DNA of 64,000 nucleotides from Paraburkholderia sp. GTDB taxonomy: Bacteria > Pseudomonadota > Gammaproteobacteria > Burkholderiales > Burkholderiaceae. Of the stretch, positions 16,866-24,604 are shown in pieces (the first letter of the stretch is position 1; every line of letters starts with the position of its first letter). Location of the stretch: positions 124,001-188,000 of the forward strand of contig NZ_JAPWKB010000005.1 of assembly GCF_028283785.1 (NCBI RefSeq), read 5' to 3'. The position numbers and the translations under genes are program-made. The notes under the pieces were generated by a model. That model searched no databases and was not told where the DNA came from. It worked only from the letters and a program-made list of their open reading frames with translations.

Positions 16866-19459
16866 GAACGCCGGCCTCCCGCCAGCAACGACAGATCGGC
16901 GAGGGTAAAAAACACGCCGACAGAGCCGGAAGCCGCCAGATAGCGCGGCTCCCAGTGCGGCTGGAACTTGCTTTTGAAAGTCCGCAGTCCGCGAAAATTA
17001 TAAAAACGGCCGCCGAAACGCCACATCATCCCCGCCAGTTGATGCCAGCGCGACGACAGCGGCGTCGGTTCCACGCCGGACAACGGCGCAACGCCGAGAC
17101 TCAGCGACCGGAATCCGGCTTCCTTCAGATGCAGCGCCAGTTGCGTGAACAGATACTCCATCGCCACCGACGACGCTTCCGCCAGATGACGCATCACGCC
17201 GACCGTGGCTTCAGTGTTCATATCGGTGGTCATGAAGGTCAGAAACGCGACCGGCACACCCTGCTGACGCACCAGCATCACCGATTGCGCAAGCAGGTAA
17301 TCGTCGGTGAACGCGGCGACCGAGAAACTCTTCTCGCGCGCGTCGCGCGTGCCGAGCCAGCCGTCGGAAATGGCGCGCAGCGTCGGCAACGCGTCCTGAA
17401 CCTGCGCCGGTTGCAGCACTTCGACCGTCAGACCGTCGCGCTCGCCGCGCTTCAACGCATAACGCAGATGCGCGCGGTGCGAACCCTTCAGGTCGAAATC
17501 GTCGAGCACGACATGCGCTTCCTCGCCGAGCTTCATCAGCGTCAGACCGGCGTCCAGATACAGCGGCAGCGCGTTCGCGCGCACCTGATAGAACGCGGCG
17601 CGACCGCCGTGCGCATGCGCCATCGCGACGAACTGGGCGATCAACGCCGCCCATTCCGAACGCGGACCGACCGGATCGTGCAGCGCGGCCCACGTGCGGC
17701 CATGCTTGGCGTACATCAGAAACGCTTCGCGCGACTCGGAAAACAGGAAACTCTTGTCGCCCATCAGCGCGAGACCGGCATCGCTGCGCTCCTGCGCGCG
17801 GACGATCCGCGCGGCATCGCACAAGTCCTGCTGCGCGGGCTTCACGAAACGGCCCGGCGCGGGACGCAGCAACTGCCAGCACGCCAGCATCGCCGCCAGC
17901 ACGGTCGCGGCCAGCGTCGCGCGCAACGCGCGCGGCGCGCGTTCGTCGAACGCGAATTGCCACCAGAGGTCGCGCGTGTACGGAATATCGCGGAATGCGA
18001 ACAGCATCACCCACACCGCCAGCATCAACACCATCGCGACCGACACCAGCCAGCCCGGCGTAAAGCGCCATGCGAACAGCGACGAGCGACGGTTGAAGCG
18101 GCCGCGCGTCGCGAGCAACAGCACGATCAGCATGCCGAGCACGCTCGCTTCGACGAACGCCAAACCCTTCGCGAGCGACAGGCCGAGGCTCAACGCGGCC
18201 AGCGCGAGCGTCAGCCACCACGCGGCGTCGAGGCGGCGCATCAGCCCGCGCGCGACGAACAGCAGCAGCACGCCGACCAGACTGCACAGCATCTGCGAGC
18301 TTTCGAGCACCCACAACGGCAGCATGTCGCGCAGAATCGCGATCCGTTGCCAGAACGCGGGCGTCGCGCTGGAAATCACCAGCATCCCGCCGACGACGAA
18401 GGTCACGAGACCGAGAAACAGCGGCGCCAGCGACGACACGCGCGCGGCCCGATGCAATTGCAGACGGTCGTGCAGCGCGCGGCCTTCGAAACCGGCCAGC
18501 AAACCCGCCGACACGATCAGCGGCACGCCGAAGTAGATCGCGCGGTACGCCAGCAGCGCGGCGACCATGTCGTGCGTCTGCAAGCTGCCGCCGAGCGTGA
18601 ACATCATCGCGGCTTCGAACACGCCGACGCCGCCGGGCGTATGGCCGATCATGCCGAGCAGCATGGCCGCGCCGTACACGGTGATAAACGTGATAAAGCT
18701 GACGTTTTCGACGTGCGGCATCACCGCCCACAGCGCGAGCCCGGCCGCGACGACGTCGATCACCGCCAGCGCGACTTGCGCGACGAGATCGCGTCGCGCC
18801 GGAATATCGAACGAAAGCCACGTCCAGCGGGTGCGAATTTCGCGCGTTTCGCGACGGCAACCGGCTGCCGCCAGCGCCAGCAACGCGAGCAGCACGATGC
18901 CGGCAACCTTCAGCACGACCGGCGGCAAATGCAGCAGCGGCGCGAGCATCGTGCTTGCGCAGACCATGCCGAGCGCGGTCATCAATACCAGCGCGAGCGC
19001 CAGCGAAACACTGGTGAACACCGTCATCCGGCCGATCTGCGCGGGCGTCACGCCCGAGCCGCCGTACACGCGCGCACGCACCGCGCCGCCTGTCAGCGCG
19101 CCGAAGCCGGTGGCGTTGCCGAGCGCGGAACCGGTCGTCGCACCGATCCACAGCGCGCCGCGCGATACCGTCGTGCCGACGTAGCGCAAGCCGACTGCGT
19201 CGCGCCCGACCAGCGCCACGTAGCTCAACGCGGTCGCGCCGAGCGAGCCGACCCATTCGAGTGCGGACAGATTGCGCAGATCGCGCATCACGGAGCGGTA
19301 ATTGACGACTTCGGACAGATGCTGAAGCACCAGCAGCAGCAATCCGCAGACAAGCAGCGCGAGCAGCGGCGATACGAGGCGTTGATTGCAGGCGGCTTTC
19401 GACGCGCGATCCAGCAACGCGATGACACGGCTACGGTTGTCGGTGTTTCGGTCAGACAT
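16862..19459 (-). CDS. mprF: Lysyl-phosphatidylglycerol synthase/flippase MprF (LpiA)
   Basis: 865-residue bifunctional inner-membrane enzyme. Residues 1-510 hold a flippase region of many hydrophobic helices, including GHTPGGVGVFEAAM. About 530-850 is the cytosolic DUF2156 synthase domain with GDKSFLFSESREAFLMY and EATVGVMRHL. It transfers lysine (or alanine) from aminoacyl-tRNA to phosphatidylglycerol and moves the product to the outer leaflet, lowering negative surface charge and giving resistance to cationic peptides or acid. Full length and both domains are intact. It is followed by overlapping acvB. The 200-base upstream region holds the promoter, but no operator could be read with confidence. 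Confidence 0.94.
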   Translation of the reverse strand: MSDRNTDNRSRVIALLDRASKAACNQRLVSPLLALLVCGLLLLVLQHLSEVVNYRSVMRDLRNLSALEWVGSLGATALSYVALVGRDAVGLRYVGTTVSRGALWIGATTGSALGNATGFGALTGGAVRARVYGGSGVTPAQIGRMTVFTSVSLALALVLMTALGMVCASTMLAPLLHLPPVVLKVAGIVLLALLALAAAGCRRETREIRTRWTWLSFDIPARRDLVAQVALAVIDVVAAGLALWAVMPHVENVSFITFITVYGAAMLLGMIGHTPGGVGVFEAAMMFTLGGSLQTHDMVAALLAYRAIYFGVPLIVSAGLLAGFEGRALHDRLQLHRAARVSSLAPLFLGLVTFVVGGMLVISSATPAFWQRIAILRDMLPLWVLESSQMLCSLVGVLLLFVARGLMRRLDAAWWLTLALAALSLGLSLAKGLAFVEASVLGMLIVLLLATRGRFNRRSSLFAWRFTPGWLVSVAMVLMLAVWVMLFAFRDIPYTRDLWWQFAFDERAPRALRATLAATVLAAMLACWQLLRPAPGRFVKPAQQDLCDAARIVRAQERSDAGLALMGDKSFLFSESREAFLMYAKHGRTWAALHDPVGPRSEWAALIAQFVAMAHAHGGRAAFYQVRANALPLYLDAGLTLMKLGEEAHVVLDDFDLKGSHRAHLRYALKRGERDGLTVEVLQPAQVQDALPTLRAISDGWLGTRDAREKSFSVAAFTDDYLLAQSVMLVRQQGVPVAFLTFMTTDMNTEATVGVMRHLAEASSVAMEYLFTQLALHLKEAGFRSLSLGVAPLSGVEPTPLSSRWHQLAGMMWRFGGRFYNFRGLRTFKSKFQPHWEPRYLAASGSVGVFFTLADLSLLAGGRRS

Positions 19460-19664
19460 GTGTTCTTGCGGGTCCTGCGAGGGCTGGCCAGGGACGCTGA
19501 CCAGAGGCGCATCGAGTGCGTGCGACGTCGTACTCTTTGACGATTACAACGGGATAACGGTTTTTTTGAGAAAAGGTTGACAGTGGACCGTTTAGTTAAG
19601 GGGCGACACCCCAAACTTCGCCCTTCCCGCTGCTATCTCGCGGCAACCCGCAGACGGGCCTGCG

Positions 19665-20582
19665 TCACGACATCGCTTGTGCGCCCGAGCTGACCCCTTC
19701 CGCGATAAAGCGTTCCAGCAGCCAGCGGGTCGCCGGGCCTTTACGCGACTCGAGCTTGTAGATCATCGAAAACGGGTAACGCAGATGGGTGCGGTCGGCC
19801 AGCGGCAGACGCACCAGCGCGCCGGTTTTCAGGTCGTCTTCGACGATATGCGCGGGCATCGAGCCCCAACCCAGTCCGGCGAGCAACAGACGGTGCTTGG
19901 CGTCGAGATCGCCGAGCCGCCAGGTTTGGGTCGCGTACACGCCGAAATTGCGGCCTTCGGTCATCCGGCTGCGGTCGGACAGCACCAGCTGGGTGTGCTC
20001 GCGCGCGGCGGACACCGGAATCGAGTCGCCGAATTGCGCCAGCGGATGACACGGCGCGGCCACCACTTCGAGCCGCGTCGCGCCGGCGGCGGCGGCTTCG
20101 ATCGAATCCGGCCAGCTTTCCTGCGGGCCGGAAATGCCCAGACCGCTTTCTTCGTCGACGACCAGTTTCAGCACGCCGCCGAGCGCTTCCATTTGCAGCT
20201 TCAGCGCGACCGTCGGAAATTGCCGCGCGAACGCCTGAAGCACAGCCACCAGTTGCGCCGACGGATACATCACGTCCACCGCCAGCGACACCTCGCCTTC
20301 CAGACCTTCGGTCAGACCCGCCGCGCGCGCGGTCAGTCCGCGCATCAACAGATCGACGCGGCGTGCGTCGGTCATCATCGCGCGCCCGGCTTCGGTCAAC
20401 ACGGGACGCCGCCGCGCGCGCTCGAACAGCGCGCAACCCAACTGCGTCTCCAGCGTCGCGATCGTATAGCTGACAACGGATTGCGCGCGGTCGAGCGTCT
20501 CGGCCGCGCGCGAAAAACTGCCCGCTTCGGCAACGGCCAGAAAGACCCGCAACTGGTCCAGCGTAGGGGAACGATCACGCAT
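19665..20582 (-). CDS. LysR-family transcriptional regulator
   Basis: 305-residue LysR-type regulator with an N-terminal winged helix-turn-helix (about residues 8-66; VFLAVAEAGSFSRAAETL) and a periplasmic-binding-protein-like effector domain beyond residue 90. It is divergent from cytochrome b561 and two YceI genes, the common arrangement for a regulator of its neighbours. A TATC-N9-GATA dyad with the LTTR-type T-N11-A core lies directly in front of its start. No strong ribosome-binding sequence is visible upstream of the ATG. The inducer is unknown. Confidence 0.9.
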   Translation of the reverse strand: MRDRSPTLDQLRVFLAVAEAGSFSRAAETLDRAQSVVSYTIATLETQLGCALFERARRRPVLTEAGRAMMTDARRVDLLMRGLTARAAGLTEGLEGEVSLAVDVMYPSAQLVAVLQAFARQFPTVALKLQMEALGGVLKLVVDEESGLGISGPQESWPDSIEAAAAGATRLEVVAAPCHPLAQFGDSIPVSAAREHTQLVLSDRSRMTEGRNFGVYATQTWRLGDLDAKHRLLLAGLGWGSMPAHIVEDDLKTGALVRLPLADRTHLRYPFSMIYKLESRKGPATRWLLERFIAEGVSSGAQAMS

Positions 20583-20585
20583 GAG

Positions 20586-20602
20586 TATCGAAAATTTAGA
20601 TA
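20586..20602. promoter_or_regulatory. Candidate LysR-type binding site
   Basis: TATC-N9-GATA inverted repeat containing T-N11-A, located four bases before the LysR start codon and about 80 bases before the cytochrome b561 start. The position fits autorepression plus activation of the divergent operon. A single site, judged by eye only. Confidence 0.4.
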
Positions 20603-20679
20603 TTAACGATCAAGTTTAAGCCATTGTTTCTGCGAATTGGCGTCCGTATAGTGCGACGCACACTCAGTGGAAACCCTTT

Positions 20680-21252
20680 ATGACAACGCCCTCTGCCGCG
20701 ACTGACGCCGCTTCCAGCCCGCCCAGGTACACGCGCATCGCGATGAGCCTGCACTGGGTGATCGCCGCGTTGATCGTGTGGGGTTTCGCGCTCGGCTGGA
20801 TCATGACCGACATTCCGGGCTTCACACCGACCAAGCTTCGCTACTTTTCCTGGCACAAGTGGATCGGCGTGACCGTCCTCGTGCTGGCCGTGCTGCGCGT
20901 CGTCTGGCGCGCGCTGAATCGCCCGCCCGCGCTGCCCGCAGGCATGCACGACTGGGAAAAGCGCGCCGCGCACGCCGGTCACGCGCTGCTCTATCTGCTG
21001 ATGCTGGCGATTCCCGTCACCGGTTATTTCTACAGTTCGGCCGCCGGCATTCAGGTGGTCTATCTGGGCGTGTTGCCGCTGCCCAAGCTGATCGGCGCCG
21101 ATCCGGCCATCGCGCTGGTGCTGAAGAAAACCCACATCTATCTGAATTACACGCTGCTCGCGGTGGTCGCGGGTCACTTGCTGGCGGTCGTCAAGCATCA
21201 GGTGATCGACCGTCAGAAGCTGTTGTCGCGAATGCTGCCGTTTGGCCGCTGA
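20680..21252 (+). CDS. Cytochrome b561 (quinol:acceptor di-haem b protein)
   Basis: 190-residue four-helix membrane cytochrome. Haem-ligand histidines are visible in MSLHWVIAA, the WHKWIG segment, HAGHALLYLL and GHLLAVVKH, the pattern of bacterial b561 (CybB) proteins. These pass electrons from ubiquinol to periplasmic acceptors or to superoxide. GTGGA lies in front of the ATG. It is followed after 33 bases by a YceI gene, and then a second YceI gene, the usual b561/YceI partnership. Probably transcribed with them under the divergent LysR. Confidence 0.93.
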   Translation: MTTPSAATDAASSPPRYTRIAMSLHWVIAALIVWGFALGWIMTDIPGFTPTKLRYFSWHKWIGVTVLVLAVLRVVWRALNRPPALPAGMHDWEKRAAHAGHALLYLLMLAIPVTGYFYSSAAGIQVVYLGVLPLPKLIGADPAIALVLKKTHIYLNYTLLAVVAGHLLAVVKHQVIDRQKLLSRMLPFGR

Positions 21253-21285
21253 GCGCCGCTGAACCCTTTTTCTTCGAGGCTCACC

Positions 21286-21864
21286 ATGTCGTCTTCCCCA
21301 CGCATCCGCACACTGCTCGCGCCGGTCGGCGTCATCGCCACGGTTGCCGCCATCGCGTTCAGCGCGCCGTCGTTCGGCGCCGCGGACCCGGCCAAAAACA
21401 CCGTCACCGCGACCTTCAAACAGATGAACGTGCCGGTGGACGGCACCTTCAACAAGGTCAACGCAACCGTCCAGTTCGACCCGGCCAATCTGGCGGCCTC
21501 GAAAGCGCAACTCGACGTGGACGTCGCGAGCTTCGATCTCGGCAGCGCCGATTACAACGCGGAAGTCGCGGGCAAGGACTGGTTCGATGCGAAGGATTTC
21601 CCGCACGCGACCTTCGTTTCGACGTCGATCAAACCGGCGGCGAACGGCAGCTTCGCGGTCAGCGGCACGCTGACGATTCGCGGCAAGAGCAGCGCGGTCG
21701 TCGTGCCGGTGCAGTACCACAAGAACGGCACGTCGCAGGTATTCGACGGCACGTTGCCGGTCAAGCGCCTGCAATACGGCATAGGCCAAGGCGACTGGAA
21801 AGACACGTCGATCGTCGCCGACGACGTCCAGCTCAAGTTTCACATCGTGTCGAACGGCCACTGA
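21286..21864 (+). CDS. YceI-family periplasmic lipocalin-like protein (copy 1)
   Basis: 192-residue YceI-fold protein with an N-terminal signal ending near SFGAAD (about residue 32). The lipocalin-like barrel binds isoprenoid or quinone-like molecules in characterised members. Typical motifs include LDVDVASFDLGSADYN and FDAKDFPHATFVS. GAGG lies before the ATG. It follows cytochrome b561 and precedes a second, more divergent YceI gene. The fold call is firm; the ligand is inferred from the family and from its redox neighbour. Confidence 0.92.
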   Translation: MSSSPRIRTLLAPVGVIATVAAIAFSAPSFGAADPAKNTVTATFKQMNVPVDGTFNKVNATVQFDPANLAASKAQLDVDVASFDLGSADYNAEVAGKDWFDAKDFPHATFVSTSIKPAANGSFAVSGTLTIRGKSSAVVVPVQYHKNGTSQVFDGTLPVKRLQYGIGQGDWKDTSIVADDVQLKFHIVSNGH

Positions 21865-21944
21865 GCGTCGCACCGGCACGCACCGCATTCCCGGGCAGCA
21901 TCGCGCCGCCCGTCTCTATCACGTGATTTCCCAAGGAGTCTGAA

Positions 21945-22523
21945 TTGAAGAAGCAACTGATTGCAGCAGGCGTGTTCGCCATGATCGCGGGTTCGGCAAT
22001 GGCCGCATCGACCACGTACAACCTCGACCCGACGCACACGTACCCGAGCTTCGCGGCTGACCACTTCGGCGGCGTGTCGATCTGGCGCGGCAAGTTCACC
22101 AAGAGCAGCGGCGTCGTGACGCTGGATCGCGCGGCGAAGACCGGCACGGTCGACGTGACGATCGACGCAGCGTCGATCGATACCGGCAATGCGCCGCTCG
22201 ACAAGCACGTGAAGTCGGACGCGTTCCTGGACGTCGAAAAATTCCCGACCGCGACGTTCAAGAGCAAGACCGTCAAGTTCAACGGCGACGTGCCGTCGGA
22301 AGTGGACGGCGATTTCACGCTGCACGGCGTGACCAAGCCGCTGACGCTGAAGCTCGATTCGTTCAAGTGCTTCATCAACCCGATGCTCAAGCGTGAAGTG
22401 TGCGGCGCGGAAGCCAGCGCAACCTTCAATCGCGCCGACTTCGGCGTGAACTACGGCGCGAGCTACGGTTTCAACATGACCACGCAGTTGCAAATTCAGG
22501 TTGAAGGCGTGAAAGCGGACTAA
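21945..22523 (+). CDS. YceI-family periplasmic lipocalin-like protein (copy 2)
   Basis: 192-residue YceI protein with a clean signal peptide ([13 protein letters not shown], cleavage near AMA|AS). A TTG start is used: AAGGAG lies six bases upstream and no ATG fits. Family hallmarks are [16 protein letters not shown] and [14 protein letters not shown]. Two Cys residues around residues 142-152 (FKCFINP, EVCGAE) are absent from copy 1 and could form a disulfide. It ends the b561-yceI-yceI operon and is followed by a strong inverted repeat at 22580-22619. Confidence 0.93.
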   Translation: MKKQLIAAGVFAMIAGSAMAASTTYNLDPTHTYPSFAADHFGGVSIWRGKFTKSSGVVTLDRAAKTGTVDVTIDAASIDTGNAPLDKHVKSDAFLDVEKFPTATFKSKTVKFNGDVPSEVDGDFTLHGVTKPLTLKLDSFKCFINPMLKREVCGAEASATFNRADFGVNYGASYGFNMTTQLQIQVEGVKAD

Positions 22524-22579
22524 CTCCCGCTGCTCCGCTTGAGCTGTCAGACGGCCGGTTGCACGGCTGTCGGCACGCT

Positions 22580-22619
22580 ACAACGCCGCGCCGCCCCGAC
22601 AGGGCCGGCGCGGCGTTGT
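22580..22619 (+). terminator. Strong hairpin after the b561-yceI operon
   Basis: A perfect 14-bp stem (22580-22593 with 22606-22619) whose 12-base loop can pair further (ccc/ggg). There is no T-run, so it may stall transcription with Rho or protect the mRNA 3' end rather than act as a classic intrinsic terminator. Confidence 0.6.
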
Positions 22620-22769
22620 GCATTCCGGCCCCCGTTCGCGAAAAGCGAAACATTCGTGACAGTCACAGAATCGTCACCAAGATTCAAGACAATCTGGGTT
22701 TTCCGCGCTGCTGCCGAATGACGATGTCCGACATTCGCTGCCACGCCGGACACCAATGCACTGATATTC

Positions 22770-22988
22770 ATGGACGCAATGCTGCCCCTTCTGACCACCC
22801 ATCGCGGATTCCGCCTGAAAGCCAGCGCCGAGCCGACGCCGGACGGCCTGCACGCCGCCGATCTCGTGATCGAAAAGCCGGGTCGCCCGGCACAGAGTTT
22901 CAGCGGCCTCGACTTCTTTTACGACGGCGAGCAGGCGCTCGCCTATGCGACGGCATGGGGACGCATCTGGGTCGATATGAAAGCCTGA
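22770..22988 (+). CDS. Small conserved-looking hypothetical protein (72 aa)
   Basis: 72-residue protein of unknown function with good codon bias for this genome. It has no signal peptide or Cys motif. The C-terminal half contains FSGLDFFYDGEQALAYATAWGRIW, which looks like a compact alpha/beta segment. Met1 at 22770 or Met4 at 22779 could be the start; neither has a clear ribosome-binding sequence. It ends 13 bases before the CorA/ZntB gene and is probably co-transcribed with it. Confidence 0.6.
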   Translation: MDAMLPLLTTHRGFRLKASAEPTPDGLHAADLVIEKPGRPAQSFSGLDFFYDGEQALAYATAWGRIWVDMKA

Positions 22989-23001
22989 CGACACGCCGCC
23001 G

Positions 23002-24048
23002 ATGAACCTGAATCTGGCGCCTGCAACCTACGGAGCCGACCGCTCAGGGCTCGTGTGCGGCTTCGCGTTTACGCCGGGCCGCTCCGGCACGCCGCTCGAC
23101 ACCGAGTCGGTGATCGAATGGCTCGCGCGCGATCTCGAACCCACCGGCCGGCCGTCGCCCGCTCGCGACGGCGAATTCCTGTGGCTGCACTTCAACCTCG
23201 CGCATGTATCCAGCGAGCGGTGGATGCACGCGCATCTGAATCTGCCGGAGAGCTTCTTCGACGCGCTGCGCGAAGGCTCGCACTCGACGCGCATCGAGCA
23301 TGAACACGGTGCGCTGCTGGCCGTGGTCAACGACGTGATGTTCGATTTCGAGCACACGCCGTCGGAAATCGCGACGCTGTGGGTCTATACGCACGAACGC
23401 ATCATGGTCACCGCGCGGCTCAAGCAGTTGCGCTCGGTGGACCGTTTGCGCGCCGCCGTGCGCGAAGGCGAGATGTTCGCCAGCCCCGCCGAACTGCTGA
23501 TTCATCTGTTTCGCGATCAGGCCGATCTGCTGGTGCAGATCGTGCGCCGCAGCAGCATCGAGGTCGACCGGATCGAGGATCAGTTTCTGTCGCCGCGCAA
23601 CTTCGAAAGCCGCCGCGATCTCGGCGCGATGCGGCGAGTATTGGTGCGTCTGCAACGTCTGCTCGCGCCGGAACCCGGCTCGATTTTCCGACTGCTGATC
23701 CGCCCGCCCACGTGGCTGTCCGCGCAGGATGTCCAGCATCTGCGCGATTCGACCGAAGAGTTTTCGCTGGTGCTCGGCGATCTGGCCGGGCTCGCCGAAC
23801 GCATCAAGCTGCTTCAGGAAGAGATCGCCGCGCGACTCACCGAGCAATCGAACCGCACGCTGTTCACGCTGACGCTCGTCACCGTGCTCGCGCTGCCGAT
23901 CAACATCATCGCCGGGCTGTTCGGGATGAACGTCGGCGGGATTCCGCTCGCCGAAAGCCGTCACGGATTCTGGGTGATGGTGGCCACCGTCGTCAGCTTC
24001 ACGCTGCTCGCCGGATGGTGGGTGTTCCGCCGACGCGGCGGCCGCTAG
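23002..24048 (+). CDS. zntB: CorA-superfamily metal transporter, ZntB-like
   Basis: 348-residue CorA-fold divalent cation transporter. It has a long cytoplasmic N-terminal domain (about residues 1-285) with a coiled, charged stalk. Two C-terminal helices (about residues 289-312 and 323-343) follow. The pore signature GMN is at residues 308-310 in FGMNVGGIP. The Gly-Gly-Ile-Pro after GMN and the first-domain motif LWLHFNLAH fit the ZntB (zinc) rather than the CorA (magnesium) branch. The metal specificity is a family inference. Confidence 0.88.
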   Translation: MNLNLAPATYGADRSGLVCGFAFTPGRSGTPLDTESVIEWLARDLEPTGRPSPARDGEFLWLHFNLAHVSSERWMHAHLNLPESFFDALREGSHSTRIEHEHGALLAVVNDVMFDFEHTPSEIATLWVYTHERIMVTARLKQLRSVDRLRAAVREGEMFASPAELLIHLFRDQADLLVQIVRRSSIEVDRIEDQFLSPRNFESRRDLGAMRRVLVRLQRLLAPEPGSIFRLLIRPPTWLSAQDVQHLRDSTEEFSLVLGDLAGLAERIKLLQEEIAARLTEQSNRTLFTLTLVTVLALPINIIAGLFGMNVGGIPLAESRHGFWVMVATVVSFTLLAGWWVFRRRGGR

Positions 24049-24207
24049 CGGCAATCCACTGCCAGGCCCTTACGCGACCTTCATAAATATTACACAGGTC
24101 GCTGGGTATCCTTCGGCGTCATCGAGCCGGGCGTCGCGAGCGCCGCGTTCCACGCGGCATCATGCGACGTCACCCCGGCAAACTCCCACGATCCGATCGA
24201 GGCACCC

Positions 24208-24549
24208 ATGTTCGCCAGGCCAGCGCATTGCCGCGCGCCGCTGCGCAAACGTTTGCTTTCACCGTTGAAAGGCGCATGCGTCGAAAACGGCACGCAGCTT
24301 TGCGCGTGCCTGTTGCTGTGCGCGTCCGTCGCCGCCTGCCACGACGACGCTCCGCCCGTCCGCCTGACGCCCGCCGCCGAAGCGCAACAACGCGCGCTGT
24401 CCGCACCGGACGCGGCGTCGCAGCCGATCACGTCTTCCGCTGTGTCCCCGACCGCCCCGGCCGATGCATCCGGCATCGCCGCCGACACGGCCGATGCCGC
24501 GTCCGCGTTGCCGCCGCTCGTCACCCCCGTGATTCACACCGCCGATTGA
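24208..24549 (+). CDS. Putative small lipoprotein
   Basis: 113-residue product with a hydrophobic segment ending in a lipobox VAAC (Cys44), then a Pro/Ala/Ser/Thr-rich, apparently unstructured tail. The stretch before the signal (about 28 residues, basic) is long, so the real start may be internal. GAGG lies upstream of the ATG. It stands 55 bases ahead of the phospholipase C gene on the same strand. No family was recognised. Confidence 0.5.
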   Translation: MFARPAHCRAPLRKRLLSPLKGACVENGTQLCACLLLCASVAACHDDAPPVRLTPAAEAQQRALSAPDAASQPITSSAVSPTAPADASGIAADTADAASALPPLVTPVIHTAD

Positions 24550-24604
24550 AGGTAGCAGACGTCAACCGAAGTCAACCGCTGCACACAACAAGGACTGAAC
24601 CGAC

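Noticed and set aside
16955..19540. Open frame of about 860 codons on the plus strand opposite mprF
   Set aside because: Antisense artefact of high GC third positions: composition dominated by Arg, Gln, His and Ala, no family motif, no ribosome-binding sequence.
19560..19605. TTGACA on the plus strand before the LysR 3' end as a promoter
   Set aside because: No matching -10 at the right distance, and it would point into the 3' end of an opposing gene.
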